Shown piece by piece: positions 11,561 to 24,260 of a DNA stretch of 64,000 nt. Under the pieces are notes generated by a model, which saw nothing but the letters and a program-made list of their open reading frames with translations, was not told where the DNA came from and made no database searches. How positions within the stretch are numbered: the stretch's first letter is position 1; each line of letters opens with the position of its first letter. The position numbers were made by a program, and so were the translations under genes. The stretch is from Cylicocyclus nassatus (taxonomy: Eukaryota > Nematoda > Chromadorea > Rhabditida > Strongylidae): assembly GCA_958299035.1 (NCBI GenBank), contig CATQJL010000001.1, positions 15,946,305 through 16,010,304 of the forward strand. The letters are read 5' to 3'.

Positions 11561-13750
11561 CGAATGCCACCAAAACCAAAAAATTTTATATTCGTGCTTT
11601 GGATGGCTTCTAATTCCACAGTTTGGAGGTGTTTTGAAGTGGAATATCTGGGATGGAGAAAGAAGGAGTAGTGCTTTGTCTTGAGTGCAAAAAGAGTTGG
11701 GTAATACACCATTGAAACAAAGTTAATCATATTCGGAAATGACCACTTCACTTTGGTCTGCCAGCGTTTGAGAAAATTCAGAACTCTCTTAAACTTGATC
11801 CATAGGGGTTAATGGACATGCAGATTATGGATATATTACTCGTTATGTTTAGTTTTGCCTAGGGGGTCTTATTGAGACAGCAGTGAGAGGGTAGGGGTTG
11901 TATCTAGCAATCGTGTGCCACACCTCTTGCTTGACCCTGTTGATTAGGCCTCAAAGCTCCGCCTTCCAGCCGCCAATCCCGTTGAATCAAAGATTACGCA
12001 TTTGCCAGTGTAGAAAATGAGACTTTCAAATTGAGCATGTTGAAGTTGGTAGAAATTGGTGTTGAAAATTCACCGAAACTGGTGCAATCTACAAACTTCT
12101 GTTTTTCCACCATATTTTTGCTTGCAACTTGCACAATACAAACAACAGGAGTCCTTTGTGTTTTGTGCAAAAATGCGTGCGTGAATTATTTCCAGACAAA
12201 TGCAAATTGCACTTGGCTTTTGCTCTTTATCTGTGTATGTAAGTGAAGAAAATGCCGATTAGCCGTGAAAAGTGCCTTTTTTGGCGCTAATCTTCGCTTG
12301 GGTGCTGACCTTTATTCACACATGATTCGAGTATTGTTATCTACGCTTCAAACGTTTCCGAGAGATAGCTCAAAATAGAAATAGTTGACAGGGAGTCCAT
12401 CGAGTTCCTCGTTTATCGCTAAAACTGGATCAAAGTAGGCGAATCTTTAAATTCGAACCACCATTCAACACAGCCTGGCGCCGCGCAAGTTTGATACCTA
12501 AGAGTTTGTCCAGTTGCGGTACTTCAGTGGTATCCAGTCATTTTCATAAATCATTTCTCTTACTTGCAGTAGGTGACTTTAGGATTGTGCATGGAAATTG
12601 ACACAGCTGAATACACGACACTTTCGTCTTATCTATGAGTCTTTCAGGACGCTTGGTTCACAAGTTTTTTGATTTGAAACTCCACCATGTTTGCACTTCG
12701 ATTCATATCTGGCAGTTCGTTCTTATATTCACTTTTAGCATTAACTGAAAAACGTTTTCCATATTGTTAATGTCTGTTCTCCAAACCTTTTCTCCAAGTA
12801 TATGAGATCTTCTACCTCATAGTTGATTGAGAGCTAATTCAGAGCAGATTTGATCAATGAGAAAATGCTTCTGTGACTAACCATAAATTTACAATTTCCG
12901 AGATTTTGGGTCGCAAGCCCTGTGAAAGTTCCTTCCAAACGCTTTCTGACCTATTTCGATTCGCTCTAAAACCTTCATTGCTGTACAACAATGGAATAAA
13001 TTTCACTACTTCACCCCATACAGTAGTTGCTGAAGCATTTCTCCAATCCATACTCCGTTTAGGTAGTTCTTTCTTGCAGCGAATAAGCTCCTTGCATTCT
13101 CACTGAACGTCAAAAAAAACTCTTAAGAATTTGTGAAATGAGTAAAGCCAACGATTGAGGCTTTAGCTGTCACTGACCCATAAAGACCACAGCGCTGTTC
13201 CTGACTGAGGGCAGTGATCCCTTTTCATTACTGTTTGTTTGCTTCAAGAGTCGAGCACCTTCCTTTAAATCTCGATTTCAATGTTAGTGCCATCAACTCA
13301 GGCTATCAAAACCACACAACAGAACAAATACCAATGAAGTTGTTTGGATGCTTTCTTAAACCTAATGATTTTCATTTAAAACAGTACTCTCAACTCATGT
13401 TTGATTCAAATTCACGACAACGCAAATTTAATTGTCCGCATTATGTGATTAAGGCCTTTTACGAACCAGTCAACATCGAATATAACTAAGCATGCCGCCA
13501 TCCAGTATACCTACAGTAGCTACTACCATCAGTCTCAGTCCCTCGCACGGATAGAAATATCGTTATGTCGGCGATCCCTTACGATATACAACACCGCAGT
13601 ACTTGAAAAAACGACACGAATCACCCGATTCTTGCGACATCACCGCAGCATGACCAAATCTCTTCAGAGTGGACGAATCCCAATTCAAAGGCACCAATCG
13701 ACTCAGCTCGGCGCGTCGCATCTGCAGGTTTATAGAAGTGCCCGCTTGGA
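11560..13750. other. No supported gene
   Basis: AT-rich sequence with only short frames. 11,940-12,000 resembles 47,240-47,290 (a ccgccttccagccgcc core) and is probably a repeat fragment. A minus-strand frame at 13,563-13,766 looks mildly protein-like but has no identity. Confidence 0.5.
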
Positions 13751-13754
13751 CACA

Positions 13755-13886
13755 ATAGGAGGTCAAATTCTACGAATCGCTTCAGATTTACGCTTATGGT
13801 AGGTTACTCAGTGTGTTTCATTGCACTCACTGGGCAACCTACCGTTAGTGAAAACCTGAAACGATTCATAGAATCTGGCCTCCTAT
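13755..13886. repeat. Hairpin of about 60-nt imperfect arms
   Basis: ataggaggtcaaattctacg...atggtaggttactcagtg pairs with cactgggcaacctaccgt...gaatctggcctcctat around a loop of roughly 10 nt. Arm length and mismatch pattern are those of a pre-miRNA-like fold, or of a very small foldback element; the sequence alone does not decide. Confidence 0.5.
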
Positions 13887-15019
13887 AAATGCAAACGTTA
13901 CTGTAGGAGAACTCCCAAAAGGTATGGGTATTTATGGCCAAAGATTTTATCGGCTGGGTCACAAAGTTCATTCGCCAGTTTTTTGAAAAATCATAACTTC
14001 CTCCTCGGTTTTTTTGAATTTATTTTTTTAAAAGAGGAAACCCTCATCTTCACAACAGTAGCTTTTCCATGAATCGGCATCAGAAAGAAGAGACGCAGAA
14101 GCAAGTGAAGGAAATTCGTCAAGATTTCCATTTTTCAAGCAGGATCACGAAAAATTCTGGAGTTGTTCTTGTTCAATAGAAAAAAATTATGCTTGTTATC
14201 ATAGTACCTTTCCCATGAATTGAAATGAAAAACATCGAGAGTTAGAAGCAAATAAAGAGATTTCCTTCATTGCAATTTTTGAGCATGATCAAAAAAACTT
14301 AGAAACGTCGCAGAAAAGACGGGAATGTCATGAGCTTGGGTTTTGTGACCTTCTGTTGTTGGCTGAGTAAAAATCTTCCAGTCGGGAGCAATTTTGACCG
14401 TCAGTTAAATATCACTGCATTTTATGATAAATATCAAGATCTTTCCATGCTTGAATATGAAGAAGAGTGATTTGATATTAGGTTCCCTATTGAAAGTAAG
14501 TCAGGAGGTAGTCTGCTGCTTTTATGTTAGTCTCTCTTATTTCTTTTCATTCAAGAGCCACTACCTCATAAGCTTTCTTGCACCCCGCCACAATAACCAA
14601 CACCCTGAATTTTTTGATATTTATTTTTCAGGCATTGGAGAGGCCGTTATATCGTGCTTCTGATTAGTTCTGACAATGAGCTTATTGCAATGATGACGAT
14701 TTTCAAAAATCAAATAATTTAGGTGAGCATTTTTCCTATGATTTTGTGTTAAATCTCTTGAGCGCTTTGATAACTGGCATAGAGACCATGAATCTAGTGG
14801 AAAGGGCGGCCTGCGGTTTATTTTAGTCATGACTGAATGTCGGAAGCTTTATCTGGTTCAAAATGATTTCTGCCGTCGGGTATTTTTCTGAAATGTTATC
14901 AATACAAGGATTTCAAAAATCAAAAGAACTCTGATTTACTCTCGGGTAAAAGGTTTTCACTAAATCTCGACAACAAAAAAATCGCGATGAAACCGTTTCG
15001 TGTCAGAAAAGTACCAGTT

Positions 15020-15036
15020 GGGGGGGGGGGGGGGGG
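15020..15036 (+). repeat. 17-base poly(G) run
   Basis: An uninterrupted G17 tract in otherwise AT-rich, gene-poor sequence (13,890-15,285 holds no supported gene). Confidence 0.95.
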
Positions 15037-15917
15037 ATTTGACATTTTGAGTTGTATTCTCAGAATAAAAGAGCTTTAAGAATGACAAAACATTGGTCAA
15101 AATTTAGAAAGAACTATTCATGAAAGAGGTGAGGAAGCGCGACGGATTTGTCGAAATTACACCGCGAATCAAAGCTCAGCTTTAGTTGTTTGAACTTCTT
15201 GTCATATCTATCTAAGCTGTTCCTTTCAGGTATGCAAGTAAGATTTCAAGAATTCAAACAAAAACAATTTTTGTCAAGTTCTGTGCATGCAATCGTTTTG
15301 TCGCAAGGATTTTGAGTTTTCAAATCTTTATATCAGTGGCTTCTCAAAAATCAACATCCAATCTTGTAAAAATTATTATGAATCAAGTTTCGGAGTCTCT
15401 ACCATGAATGATATAGTCAGAGTTCGGCACAGGTGGCTTGTAAGCAAGCTAGTTGTTGTTTTTGGGACAAAAACAGAAAGGGTATCGTTTTTGAAGCCGA
15501 AAAGAAATAAAAGACACAAAAATTGTAGAGTTTTCTTTAGTCGACGTTTCGTTTTTGAGGATCTTTTTGCGTTTAGGGTTCAGGGTAAAAGGGAACGCGT
15601 AAAATTCGCGAAACTTAAGGGACTTCGTTTTTCGCATATCCGAAAGCCCTCTGCCGAGCCCTGGATATAGTGTGCTCGTCTTCGCCATCCGATTTACGAC
15701 TTACTGTGACTTATTCGTTTTAGTGTATTAAGGCGACAGTATCCAGCATCTGCAGAAGTTACAATAAGCGAGTGAAATGGAGATACCACATTTCCTTGAA
15801 GTCATTGCCGCGATAGCAGTGAGCAAATCAAGTGTGATGTCTCTGAATATTAAAATTACCGTATTTAGAAGACACATTCGGTTTTTGCATATGTAGAAGA
15901 AAATGTAGCCTTTGTAG

Positions 15918-17638
15918 CTTATACTACGAGCAAACAACAGTGTTAATAATGGAAAAACTAAATTGGATGGAGCAGATAACGAAACGTATCTCAACGATGT
16001 CTACGATAGAATCTTGATAGTGGAGCCCAGGAAGGAAAAGATGTTTGCCAACTTTATGACAGTTCTTCTAGGTAAGTGTAATAGAAAGAATGGGTAAAGT
16101 ATAGACTATGATTTTAGGTCTATAATCCCGACAAATGGAGCAAACTTTATGTAAAAAGGAGCAAATATGTACAAAGTTGATAGGAAACTAATAGCTGGTG
16201 AGACCAAAGTCATAGGAATTTATTGCCATAGAAATTTTACTACCTTCCATCACTGCAGAATTTTTAAGAGAAGCTCGCGGCTTAGACGATTATATAACAA
16301 AGATCAAAAAATTCTTGTAAGTGAAAGTTTAGCAGCTTCATTGCCTTTTTCAAATCATGCTTACTTTCTCGAAAATGACTTTATTTGCAATGGTGAGCGT
16401 TCAAGTACACATTAAACGTTCCAGAAACTTACACTTGATCGTTGCTCATCACTGCATCAACTTTTATGAGAGTAATAATTAGGAAAGGATCTTGAGTCAA
16501 AGTGGCGATTTGCAAAGAAGATTACATCGTCAGATGCGTCTTGTTGAGCTAATTTTAGATATAAGCTAAAAAGAAGAAATGTTGCCTTTTATTTACTCGT
16601 CGGTCAAACTTTACAAAATGGACTTTTGCATCAAATTTGATGTATATAAAGTTCGAAGACGAAATCTAAATAGTTCCAAATGACCGAAAAATCCAAAAAA
16701 TTATCCCAGGTCAAAAATTTCTGCGGACCCCAAATTGCTCACGCACATGCGTACCTCATAAACATTCATATGCACAGTTTTTCCTCGGCTAGATATCGAA
16801 AAATGAATATTTTCGTGCTTCTGCAAGTGGTGCTGAACTATTCCCGCGCAAGTAATTCTATACTACTTAGCTTGGGAAGCATAACCTTGAGTTTTTAGCC
16901 TGAATTACAAATTTTCAATTTCTGAATCATAACATTCATTCTGCTGCTTTTTGCTATCTCAAGTTTCCAAATCTGTTCGGTCTGTGAAGATCTCAAGTTG
17001 GATGGTAACTCATGCATTTTTAGTGCATAAAATTTTCATTAATAATATTGTTTTATCCTAGACTCTTTCAAATACTTCCCACTGATAAGTTTCTTCATCA
17101 CATTTGTCTAACAAAAATCAAAACACTGATAAAGCATCTTAGATCGTCTCCATGATTCGTGTAAAGGAGGTTGCGAACTTTCACTGATTTTAAGGATGAA
17201 CTTGTTAAACTTCCACGTCATAGCATTGTCTTTCTTCTCGCTATCAAAAACCGCCGCGCCTTGACTTGGCAATCCCGCCTCTACACGAATCGTGGAGCCG
17301 ATGATACAGTAAGATGCGAAATATCTCTCTTGGTATGTGTCTCAGACTTTAAGATAATCTAAGAGGATGCAAACAACGAATGTGTAATAAAATGCTCTCC
17401 AAAATGAAGAATTATCCTTCACACCATTAATCGCTTAACCCTTATATGCTACATAACCTTATCTTCTTGGGACTCTTACTATCGCTGATTTCGGAACATT
17501 GTTTCAGCAAAAGAGGGAGGATTCAGTATAAATACGGATGAATCGTACTGCAGAGAAATTTTTCGAGAAAATACCAGAGACGTACCACAACAAGCAGACC
17601 TCGTAGATGCAATGGCAAATCTGGCAATAGGAAGATGA
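15918..17638 (+). CDS. Unidentified host gene, exon-like pieces
   Basis: Exon-like stretches with splice signals. (1) 15,918-16,071 follows 'tttgtag', contains GADNETYLNDVYDRIL and EKMFANFMTVLL, and ends at donor GTAAGT. (2) 16,259-16,316 follows 'cactgcag', is in phase with (1), reads LREARGLDDYITKIKKF, and ends at GTAAGT. (3) About 17,167-17,329 contains DELVKLPRHSIVFLLAIKN and RRALTWQSRLYTNRGADD, ending at GTAAGA. (4) 17,508-17,638 follows 'gtttcag', contains GGFSINTDESYCREIFREN and PQQADLVDAMANLAIGR, then TGA. Pieces 1 and 2 join cleanly. The acceptor of 3 is weak, and 3 to 4 is out of phase by one base, so an exon is missing or the gene is damaged. I do not recognise the family. Confidence 0.4.
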
Positions 17639-18540
17639 ATGGTAAATCAAAGTTTGTACTGCAATCTTGCAAGAGTGTCGTTGTAAGTCACGCTGTTAGT
17701 GTCAATAACATTTTCTCGTCATTCAGTAGTGTTTTAGTGAGCATACTACAGAAATATGAACTCACAAAGAAATAGTCAGAAGTCGAAATGGTCAATATCA
17801 GGCTGCATACATTAGATGCAGCCTGAAACGCTGACTCTAGATCTGTCTTATCTGCTCATCGCTATTTTGATTATATAATAAAGATCGACCTCTCATATAA
17901 ATTGAAGCCGAAATTTAAAAATGCCCAGAAGCTAATTAGAAAAAGCAATTTTTCTAGTTTCCTATGAATGCTTTGGCTTTTGTAGATGTTGGTTGTTTCA
18001 AAAGTGTTGAACCTATGAAGTCAAAAGACTAGATCTCGAAATTCTTTCGTTTCGCCTTCCTTGTCCTAAATTCACAAATAATCATTGAATTCATTTCAAA
18101 TAAGAGCTGTGAAAAAAGATCTTCTCACTTTCCAGGTAAGAAAAATTGAATCATCTCAAAAAAGGCAATTTTTTGAATCAACAAGATGCCCAGAAAAGTG
18201 AGTGCTTTTGAACTTTTTGCAATATTTCCCCTTGGAGAAGTTCCGCAAAATCTGAGTTTGGCAACACTGCATATCCGACCAGTGCGATTTCTCCTACTAC
18301 ATCTCAAAGTAATCTATGGTCCAAGTTAGAGTTCAAAAAACATTTCTGGCAAACTTTATGCTAAAATGTCTTTTTTGTTTTGCCTACAGTTCTACAAAAA
18401 GGTTATATAGACAAGGATTGCTCTTCACTCCTTTATTGCGCACACAGCATTTCGAAAAAGAGTTATTTTGATTAAAAATTGAAAAATAGAAAAATTGCAT
18501 TATTTATGAATTCAATATGTGTTACAACCTTGTAAATATG

Positions 18541-18713
18541 GCTTCAGAACAACATGGAAAACTTTGCCGGTGAGTACCGAAAAAATGAATTTTTCATTTT
18601 TACCACGCGTGGAAAGTCAAGCAGATTACATCGGCAAACCAGAGACTTTGGAAACACTAGAAGGGTTCCATAAAACGATTACATTTCTAATAGATTCTGA
18701 CACATTTTTGGTA
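18541..18713 (+). CDS. Unidentified exon pair
   Basis: A short stretch after 'atggcttcag' ends at donor GTGAGT near 18,565. Then, after 'gtcaagcag', an exon reads DYIGKPETLETLEGFHK and TITFLIDSDTFL and ends at a perfect GTAAGT (about 18,714). The phases agree. It lies downstream of the stop of the previous gene, so it is probably a different gene. No domain recognised. Confidence 0.3.
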
Positions 18714-18719
18714 AGTTAG

Positions 18720-20368
18720 TGCGGCTCCAATGAATCGCCATAAGTTTAAATACAAAATATTCTGTAGTTTTCTATTTACGATTTAGCTTCATTTTGCTAA
18801 AGCTCATTCCGCTTTCTTGGAGATGCTGAGATTTTATGTATGGAATGCTCGTAAATGTGAATGGTTAGCAGACTGAAGGAAAACTGGTGGTCTTATTTTA
18901 TTAGCGGATGTTTTTTGAGAAATTTCAAATCTGCCTTAACTAGTTTCGAGCGACATTTCAAAATAGGCTATGTGCTTTTCCTTTTTCTCATAAATTATGC
19001 AAAAGTCACATTCGAGTATCTATCAACTGAGATTTGTCCGAGCTCAAATCTGTGCTCTTCTACTACAAATGTTGTCATGGAGAATAAAACAGATATTTAT
19101 GATTCAAATCACTTAAAACAATGAATCATTTTCGCGAATATTTTTTCGGATTATCGAAAATTAGATTTTACGGCGCACATAGGATACATCTCTTATCGAA
19201 TATCCTTTCTTCAAAAAAAAGTGTCCGTTGTAAACAAATACATGCAGAGAATAGCGAGGAATGAACTCAGATTTTTGTCCCACATTTTGTTTGGGCACTG
19301 AAAAGGAGCAGATGTTTATACATATGCAACAAGTATTTTTCGTATGATATCTAGGTTTACCACATGCCTGTCCAAGCCTTAGAAAGGCTGTGGCAATCAT
19401 ACCTTTGATAGTCAAAAGACAGATTCTAGAATGTGATAGTTGTTTGAGTTCCCGCTCCCTATAAAAAGTGAAGGTTGTTTCAGAAAAATAGGTGGAAATT
19501 TAGAGATAAATTAAACCAGGAAACTTGAAAAATTCATATAAAGCAGAGGTTAGCACATCATCAAATTTGAAACCTTAACTTAAAGGTTTCTTGAGCATTT
19601 CCTCTTCAAGAATGCCGGTTAAATTGGGTGGCAACAAGAACAATTTCTTCTCCAATAAAAAAAGCGCTCTTTAGTGATGGTGATAGTTGGGAGATCGAAA
19701 GAAGGAAAACTTGTCAACAAACTGACAACTGAATTGAACATGTTGAACACGTTAAAATAGATATGCTGCACATCGACGCCAATCTGATTTTTAGTGCGTG
19801 CTTTGAATTTTCACCCCCATCCTGCGACGTTGTCTAGATTCTTCCGCTTATCATTCTGAGCAAGTATCGTCCATGCTGGAAAAAATTCGTTGCGAAAGCA
19901 CTGAAAGAGAACAAGGTAAAGATTAACGCACTTTTCAGTAGTTTTCACAAAAAAGGCATAAGCAAAGAAGGAAGCTCGGCGACGTTGTCTACTTCATAGA
20001 CAGAAACAAGACCTATCGAATACACAAAAAACCGAGTGAAAAGAGTTAAACTGAAGAAAAAACAAGGGGTTTCCAAAAAAGCCGTTTTTCCAGATTTCTC
20101 GTTTATATCAAAAAGAGGAGTCTTGCGACGTTGTCAGCGTAAAAATAGAGATCAGCAGCTTTAATATGATATATAGAATTTCGAAATTGGGCTCGGAACA
20201 ACGAAGAAAAGGGTACCCCAGAGCCAAACGCTCCGCGCCCAGCATTGAAGGTAGCGAAGTAGCGTGCAACGCGCGGAGACGCAGACGAGCAGCGGAGCAG
20301 ACCGTAGCCGGCGGGGCATTTGCCTCTGGTCATTAATCTACGCGGGGTCATAACGAAACCCTATAACA
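18720..20368. other. No supported gene
   Basis: A hydrophobic plus-strand frame at 18,861-19,124 (87 codons) is the longest but matches nothing known to me. 20,200-20,345 is a GC-richer patch of unknown origin. Confidence 0.4.
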
Positions 20369-20369
20369 T

Positions 20370-20635
20370 TATACAGAGTGTCCGTAAAGTATGTATACAC
20401 TGTTTGATCGTTGATATCACTTTTCCCAAAAAATCTTTTGCCTTGCTTCAGGTACCATTTTGTAGAGCTGGCTTCAACTTAGATTTCATTATGGAGTGAA
20501 TCACCTCTCTTCATTACTGTGGGATTACGGTGGAAGCTTCAAAGAGGGTTTGAGCCATGAAAGGCCATATTTTGCCTCAGAAAGGAGACTAAACAGACTG
20601 AAAACTTTAAAAAACTCAGTTTTTAAAAAAAAATC
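20370..20635. mobile_element. One end of an ACAGGGTGTCC-type Tc1/mariner miniature element
   Basis: Begins 'tacagagtgtccgtaaagta' and matches the left half of the complete copy at 45,309-45,989, including the ggcttcaacttag, ttactgtgggattacggt and gaaaggccatattttgcct blocks. The other end was not found. 20,640-21,770 beyond it holds nothing I can name. Confidence 0.6.
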
Positions 20636-21775
20636 TCCGCCATAACTTTTATACAATAAGTAGCAATTGAGACATGGAAAATCTAAAAATTGAATACAAA
20701 GTGCGTTTGTTTCTTGTACAAAAGTTTTCCTTCCATGTTTATTGTTTAGAAAAAAAAAGTCATAAAAACCTGCTACTCATGAGAAAGAGACGAATGGAGA
20801 CAGTCCAAATCTAGACTTGTGTGGTTAGTTTTGAAACTTATTGTTAAGTCTTGCATCGAAAATTCGAAAAATTTATGATGTTTTTCCTCTATGAATTCTT
20901 TTACTTTGACATTAGTTAGATAGCGAAAATCTTACATTTTCTAAAAATCTTTGAAGCAAAATAAATCAATGTTATAGCGCAAGATACAAGCTAATAAAGA
21001 AAAGCACTGGATCTTTGAAAAACTATTTAGAAGTATTCTTTTGCATTTTGCTAGCTATAATTAATCAAAGGAACTAAATTCATATTCTGGTTTCGTTTTT
21101 GGTTTTCTGAAATGACTTCGCAGTCTGAGAAAAACTCGTGCTAATTGAAGTTTCTACTAATACACAATATAAGATTTTCAACTTTTTGTTTTCACGTCGA
21201 GTCTAAAAATCTTTAATGATGATAGTTTACAGCTTCTGTCAACACGCTACACAAAGTAGTTGATGTGCTTTGAAAAAAAAATTACTTGAACAACTTTTGA
21301 AACTAACTTGAATTTTTGCGCAAAATCCTTGTAGCGATCAATATTTTGACATTATTTTGTTCATGTACATAGGATCCTTCGAGTGGACGAAGAAGTAAGT
21401 CAGCACTCCTATAGCACACAATCTTAGAAATAACATTCATTAAATTTGCTATGAAAAAAGCTTTTCAAGAAAGAAAAAAAAATTGCCGGTTTGAGAATCA
21501 TCAAGTGATGTCTTCAACAGTTCAAAACACGCACACCATTGTCGTATTTCAACGTTGACAAAATCTCAGTGCCAAACTACTCCTAATGATTTTTTAAATC
21601 CATTTGTAAGTAAGCAAGACTCTTGGTTTGAGGAAACTGCTTTATCTGAATTTTGATCTTTTTCCTTCAAAGAGTAACCGCTGCAGTCACTTATAGGATA
21701 AGAACAGATTTATTGTAAAGATAAAAAAAATTTTAGTCTTTTGTTTTTCATCGTAATTTCACTTTACATCCATGA

Positions 21776-21855
21776 CCAATAATTCAGTTTTTTCTATAAA
21801 GTTTGCCATTTGCTAGTCTTTTTTTCTATAAAGTTTGCCATTTGCTAGTCTATCT
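21776..21855 (+). repeat. Short tandem duplication, about 31 bp x 2
   Basis: 'ctataaagtttgccatttgc' plus tagtctttttt occurs twice in direct succession. Confidence 0.85.
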
Positions 21856-22070
21856 AGAAGTTTAAATTACTTATAGAATATGCTCAGCTCAATAGATTCT
21901 TTTTCCTCAAATTGATCATTTTCTTTTGTAGATTTCAAAATCGAGCATGAGTTATCTTAAAGGTGCAAATCTTTGTTGGCAGCAGTCACTTACAGTGTGC
22001 TTATGAATCTGCTTGCTAACTTTCTTGAAACTTATGTGATTTTCTCTCCAAACTTAATACATGCACAGGG

Positions 22071-22281
22071 TGTTCCTGATCCCAGGAACCCCTTCCCCGC
22101 GCCATGTGTTGTATCGCATCATACTCGCCATATATTATCGCATAATACCCTTTGTGGCCTGACTCGGGCCAACCCCGAGGACGGCATTCTCGTCTTGTGT
22201 TGGTCCGGCACCCAGCCGGCCTTTATGTTGAAGAATAACGATAAAGATTTAAAAATTCCAGTGAACCTTATAGCCACCACA
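22071..22281 (+). repeat. 5' LTR of BEL/Pao element (211 bp)
   Basis: Starts TG (tgttcctgatccc) and ends CA (gccaccaca). It aligns without gaps to 32,736-32,946, with six substitutions. It is flanked on the outside by CAGGG (22,066-22,070), the same five bases that follow the 3' LTR. A TATA-like catatattatcgcataa lies in the first third. Confidence 0.95.
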
Positions 22282-22284
22282 AAT

Positions 22285-22297
22285 TGGTGCATCGACC
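22285..22297 (+). promoter_or_regulatory. Primer binding site, tRNA-Gly-like
   Basis: tggtgcatcgacc begins 3 bp after the LTR end. It is complementary to the 3' end of a tRNA ending ...CGATGCACCA; compared with the expected nematode tRNA-Gly complement (tggtgcatcggcc) it has one mismatch. The tRNA assignment is from memory. Confidence 0.6.
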
Positions 22298-22309
22298 AAA
22301 AGAAATAGC

Positions 22310-22440
22310 CGATACAAGTCCAGGCCACCCTAACCTGGCAAAAAAGTCCAGCAAACCCCCGCTGGCAAACAAGTTCAGGGCAACCCATCCTGGCAAAAAA
22401 TAGTCCAGCAAACCCCCGCTGGCCCCCAGGTCCAGGACAC
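22310..22440 (+). repeat. Tandem repeats in the gag leader
   Basis: Two to three copies of a roughly 60-bp unit built on ctggcaaaaaagtccagca plus aacccccgctggc lie between the primer site and gag. The units contain short inverted ctgg/ccag pairs and could fold into tandem stem-loops, as a packaging signal might. Confidence 0.7.
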
Positions 22441-22495
22441 ACTCCTGGAACACCAGAAAAAAAGAGAGCAAAATCACTAGCGCAAAAACAGAAAA

Positions 22496-23900
22496 ATGGC
22501 GCTATTTTTCTTCAAAAGACCAATTGCACAAAGTGCAAAAACTTTGCAAATGCTACTGCAAAAATTCGCACCATACAAAGAGGAACTAACCCTTCAAGAA
22601 TCAGACGATGAAAACTATGAGACGTGCCTAGGATCGATAAACCTGATAACCGGCAGCATACAATCTATCCAACAAAGTAAAGATGCTCTTCAAGTCCTCC
22701 TCGACGAACTTCAAAACAAGGACAGCAAGACAAGGCTAAGCAAAAAAGAAATGGAAAAAGAACTTGAAGAACTAGAAAAAGAAACGAAATGTATGGAAAA
22801 CATAGCAAAAGCAAATGAAATGATTCTGATATTAGGAGCCAGACTTACCGAAGCACGAAATCACGCAGAACGGCTGTCGCGTAAATTAGGCACAACGTTA
22901 CCTAAAACTTTTCACCCAAATATCACAGAGACAAGCTCCGGGAGCGACATTGTCGGAAACAGCGACGAAGTGATCAATCCAAATGATGCAGCCTGGCTAT
23001 CAGAAGATAGCTCCGACAGCACCAGAGTTCCAGAAAGCGGCAGAGCTGTATTGGAAGAAAGCAGCAGAGCTGTGGTGGAAGAAGATGTCATATGTAGAAC
23101 GTTGAAACCGAGTGCAATGCAACTACCAAGATTTTGGGGAGACGAAGAAGAGTTCCCAGAGTTGTGGGCGGTGTACGAGACCCTTGTTCACCAAAGTAAA
23201 GTACTAAGCACAGTAGAAAAGATACTTCTTCTGAGAGACAGCCTTAAAGGGCGAGCAGAGATGGCCGTTAAGGGAATCTAACTGATTCCACAGAACTACA
23301 CATGGATGGTAGAAACGCTCAAGAAAAAATACGGCAATAAACCGGTGAACAGAGCAAAAATCGTCCAGAAACTTATCAATCTCCAACCTGCAAAAAACAC
23401 AGCGGACGGTTGCTCACATACATTCGATAAAATTCGCATGCTGATCAACCAGATGGTATCAGCAGGACAAGACATTCCCAAACTGACAGATGCAATGTGG
23501 ACAGAAAAAATTCTAGAGAAATTCCCATACAGCATAGTAAAAAATGCGCTCCTAGCTCTGCAAGGAAAGGAAGAAGTAAAAGTCGAAGAGGTCCTTGATC
23601 AAATCGAAAACGAGATCAACGCCAAAAAATATGTGGAATCCCGGCTACAGTTCCACTTCAAAAGCGAACATCAAGAAAATAAAAGACATCAAGCCACAGA
23701 CAGAGGGAACTACCCAAAAGACGAGAAAAAATGCATCTTTTGTGCTAGTGCGGAAAGTAATCACAGATACAAAACGCTGCTGGAAGTGCTTTTCTAACCA
23801 ACACAGAAGCAATCAGTGCAACAAACCTGATTGCTCCGTATGTGGGCGAATGCACCATTCCACCTTGTGCTTTCCAAACACGAAAAGAACAGGAAATACG
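22496..23900 (+). pseudogene. gag: gag of the BEL/Pao element, interrupted
   Basis: Structural polyprotein region. The N-terminal 200 residues include a Lys/Glu-rich probable coiled coil (about residues 80-135) and an acidic Ser-rich linker. A DUF1759-type core follows (LPRFWGDEEEFPELW through LKKKYGNKPVNRAKIVQKL). An in-frame TAA at 23,279-23,281 splits this core; the same frame resumes and runs to 23,797. The zinc-knuckle region starts in that frame (CIFC near 23,740) but continues in another: CCHC box CWKCFSNQHRSNQC at 23,778-23,819, then CSVCGRMHHSTLC. So a small indel lies at about 23,755-23,775. The ATG at 22,496 is the first good start after the leader repeats. Confidence 0.85.
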
Positions 23901-24260
23901 GTAAATCAATCAACTTCGCGAGCGAATCGCTTCGGTAATCCACAAAACAGCAGCACAAGACCCCCCGCTGTGGAACCGAGAACAGGCCAAGGATTATGGC
24001 GCAATCGCACAGATCAAGAGATTCCCAGGAATGAAATGAACAATTTCCACAAGAAGGAAGTATCTAACACTTCACCACAGCAGAGCACCGCTACAAAGTA
24101 CAAAAAAGATCAAATAGTGCTCATGATCGCGGAAGCAAACTTGTGGAGTAACCGAACTCAAAAATTTGAACGAGTTTTGGTAATTTTCGATACTGGGGCA
24201 CAACGAACTTGATCAACGAGACAATTGCACATGAATTTGATCTACATAAATAAAGCAGCG
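23595..24260 (+). pseudogene. gag C-terminus and retropepsin region, frameshifted
   Basis: The frame carrying the zinc knuckles runs into a polar Asn/Thr/Arg-rich linker and then the aspartic protease active site, VIFDTGAQ (24,180-24,203). It stops nine bases later at a TGA. The expected continuation is in another frame (NLINETIAHEF) and then meets a TAA at 24,251-24,253, so protease is broken by one frameshift and one stop. Confidence 0.75.
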
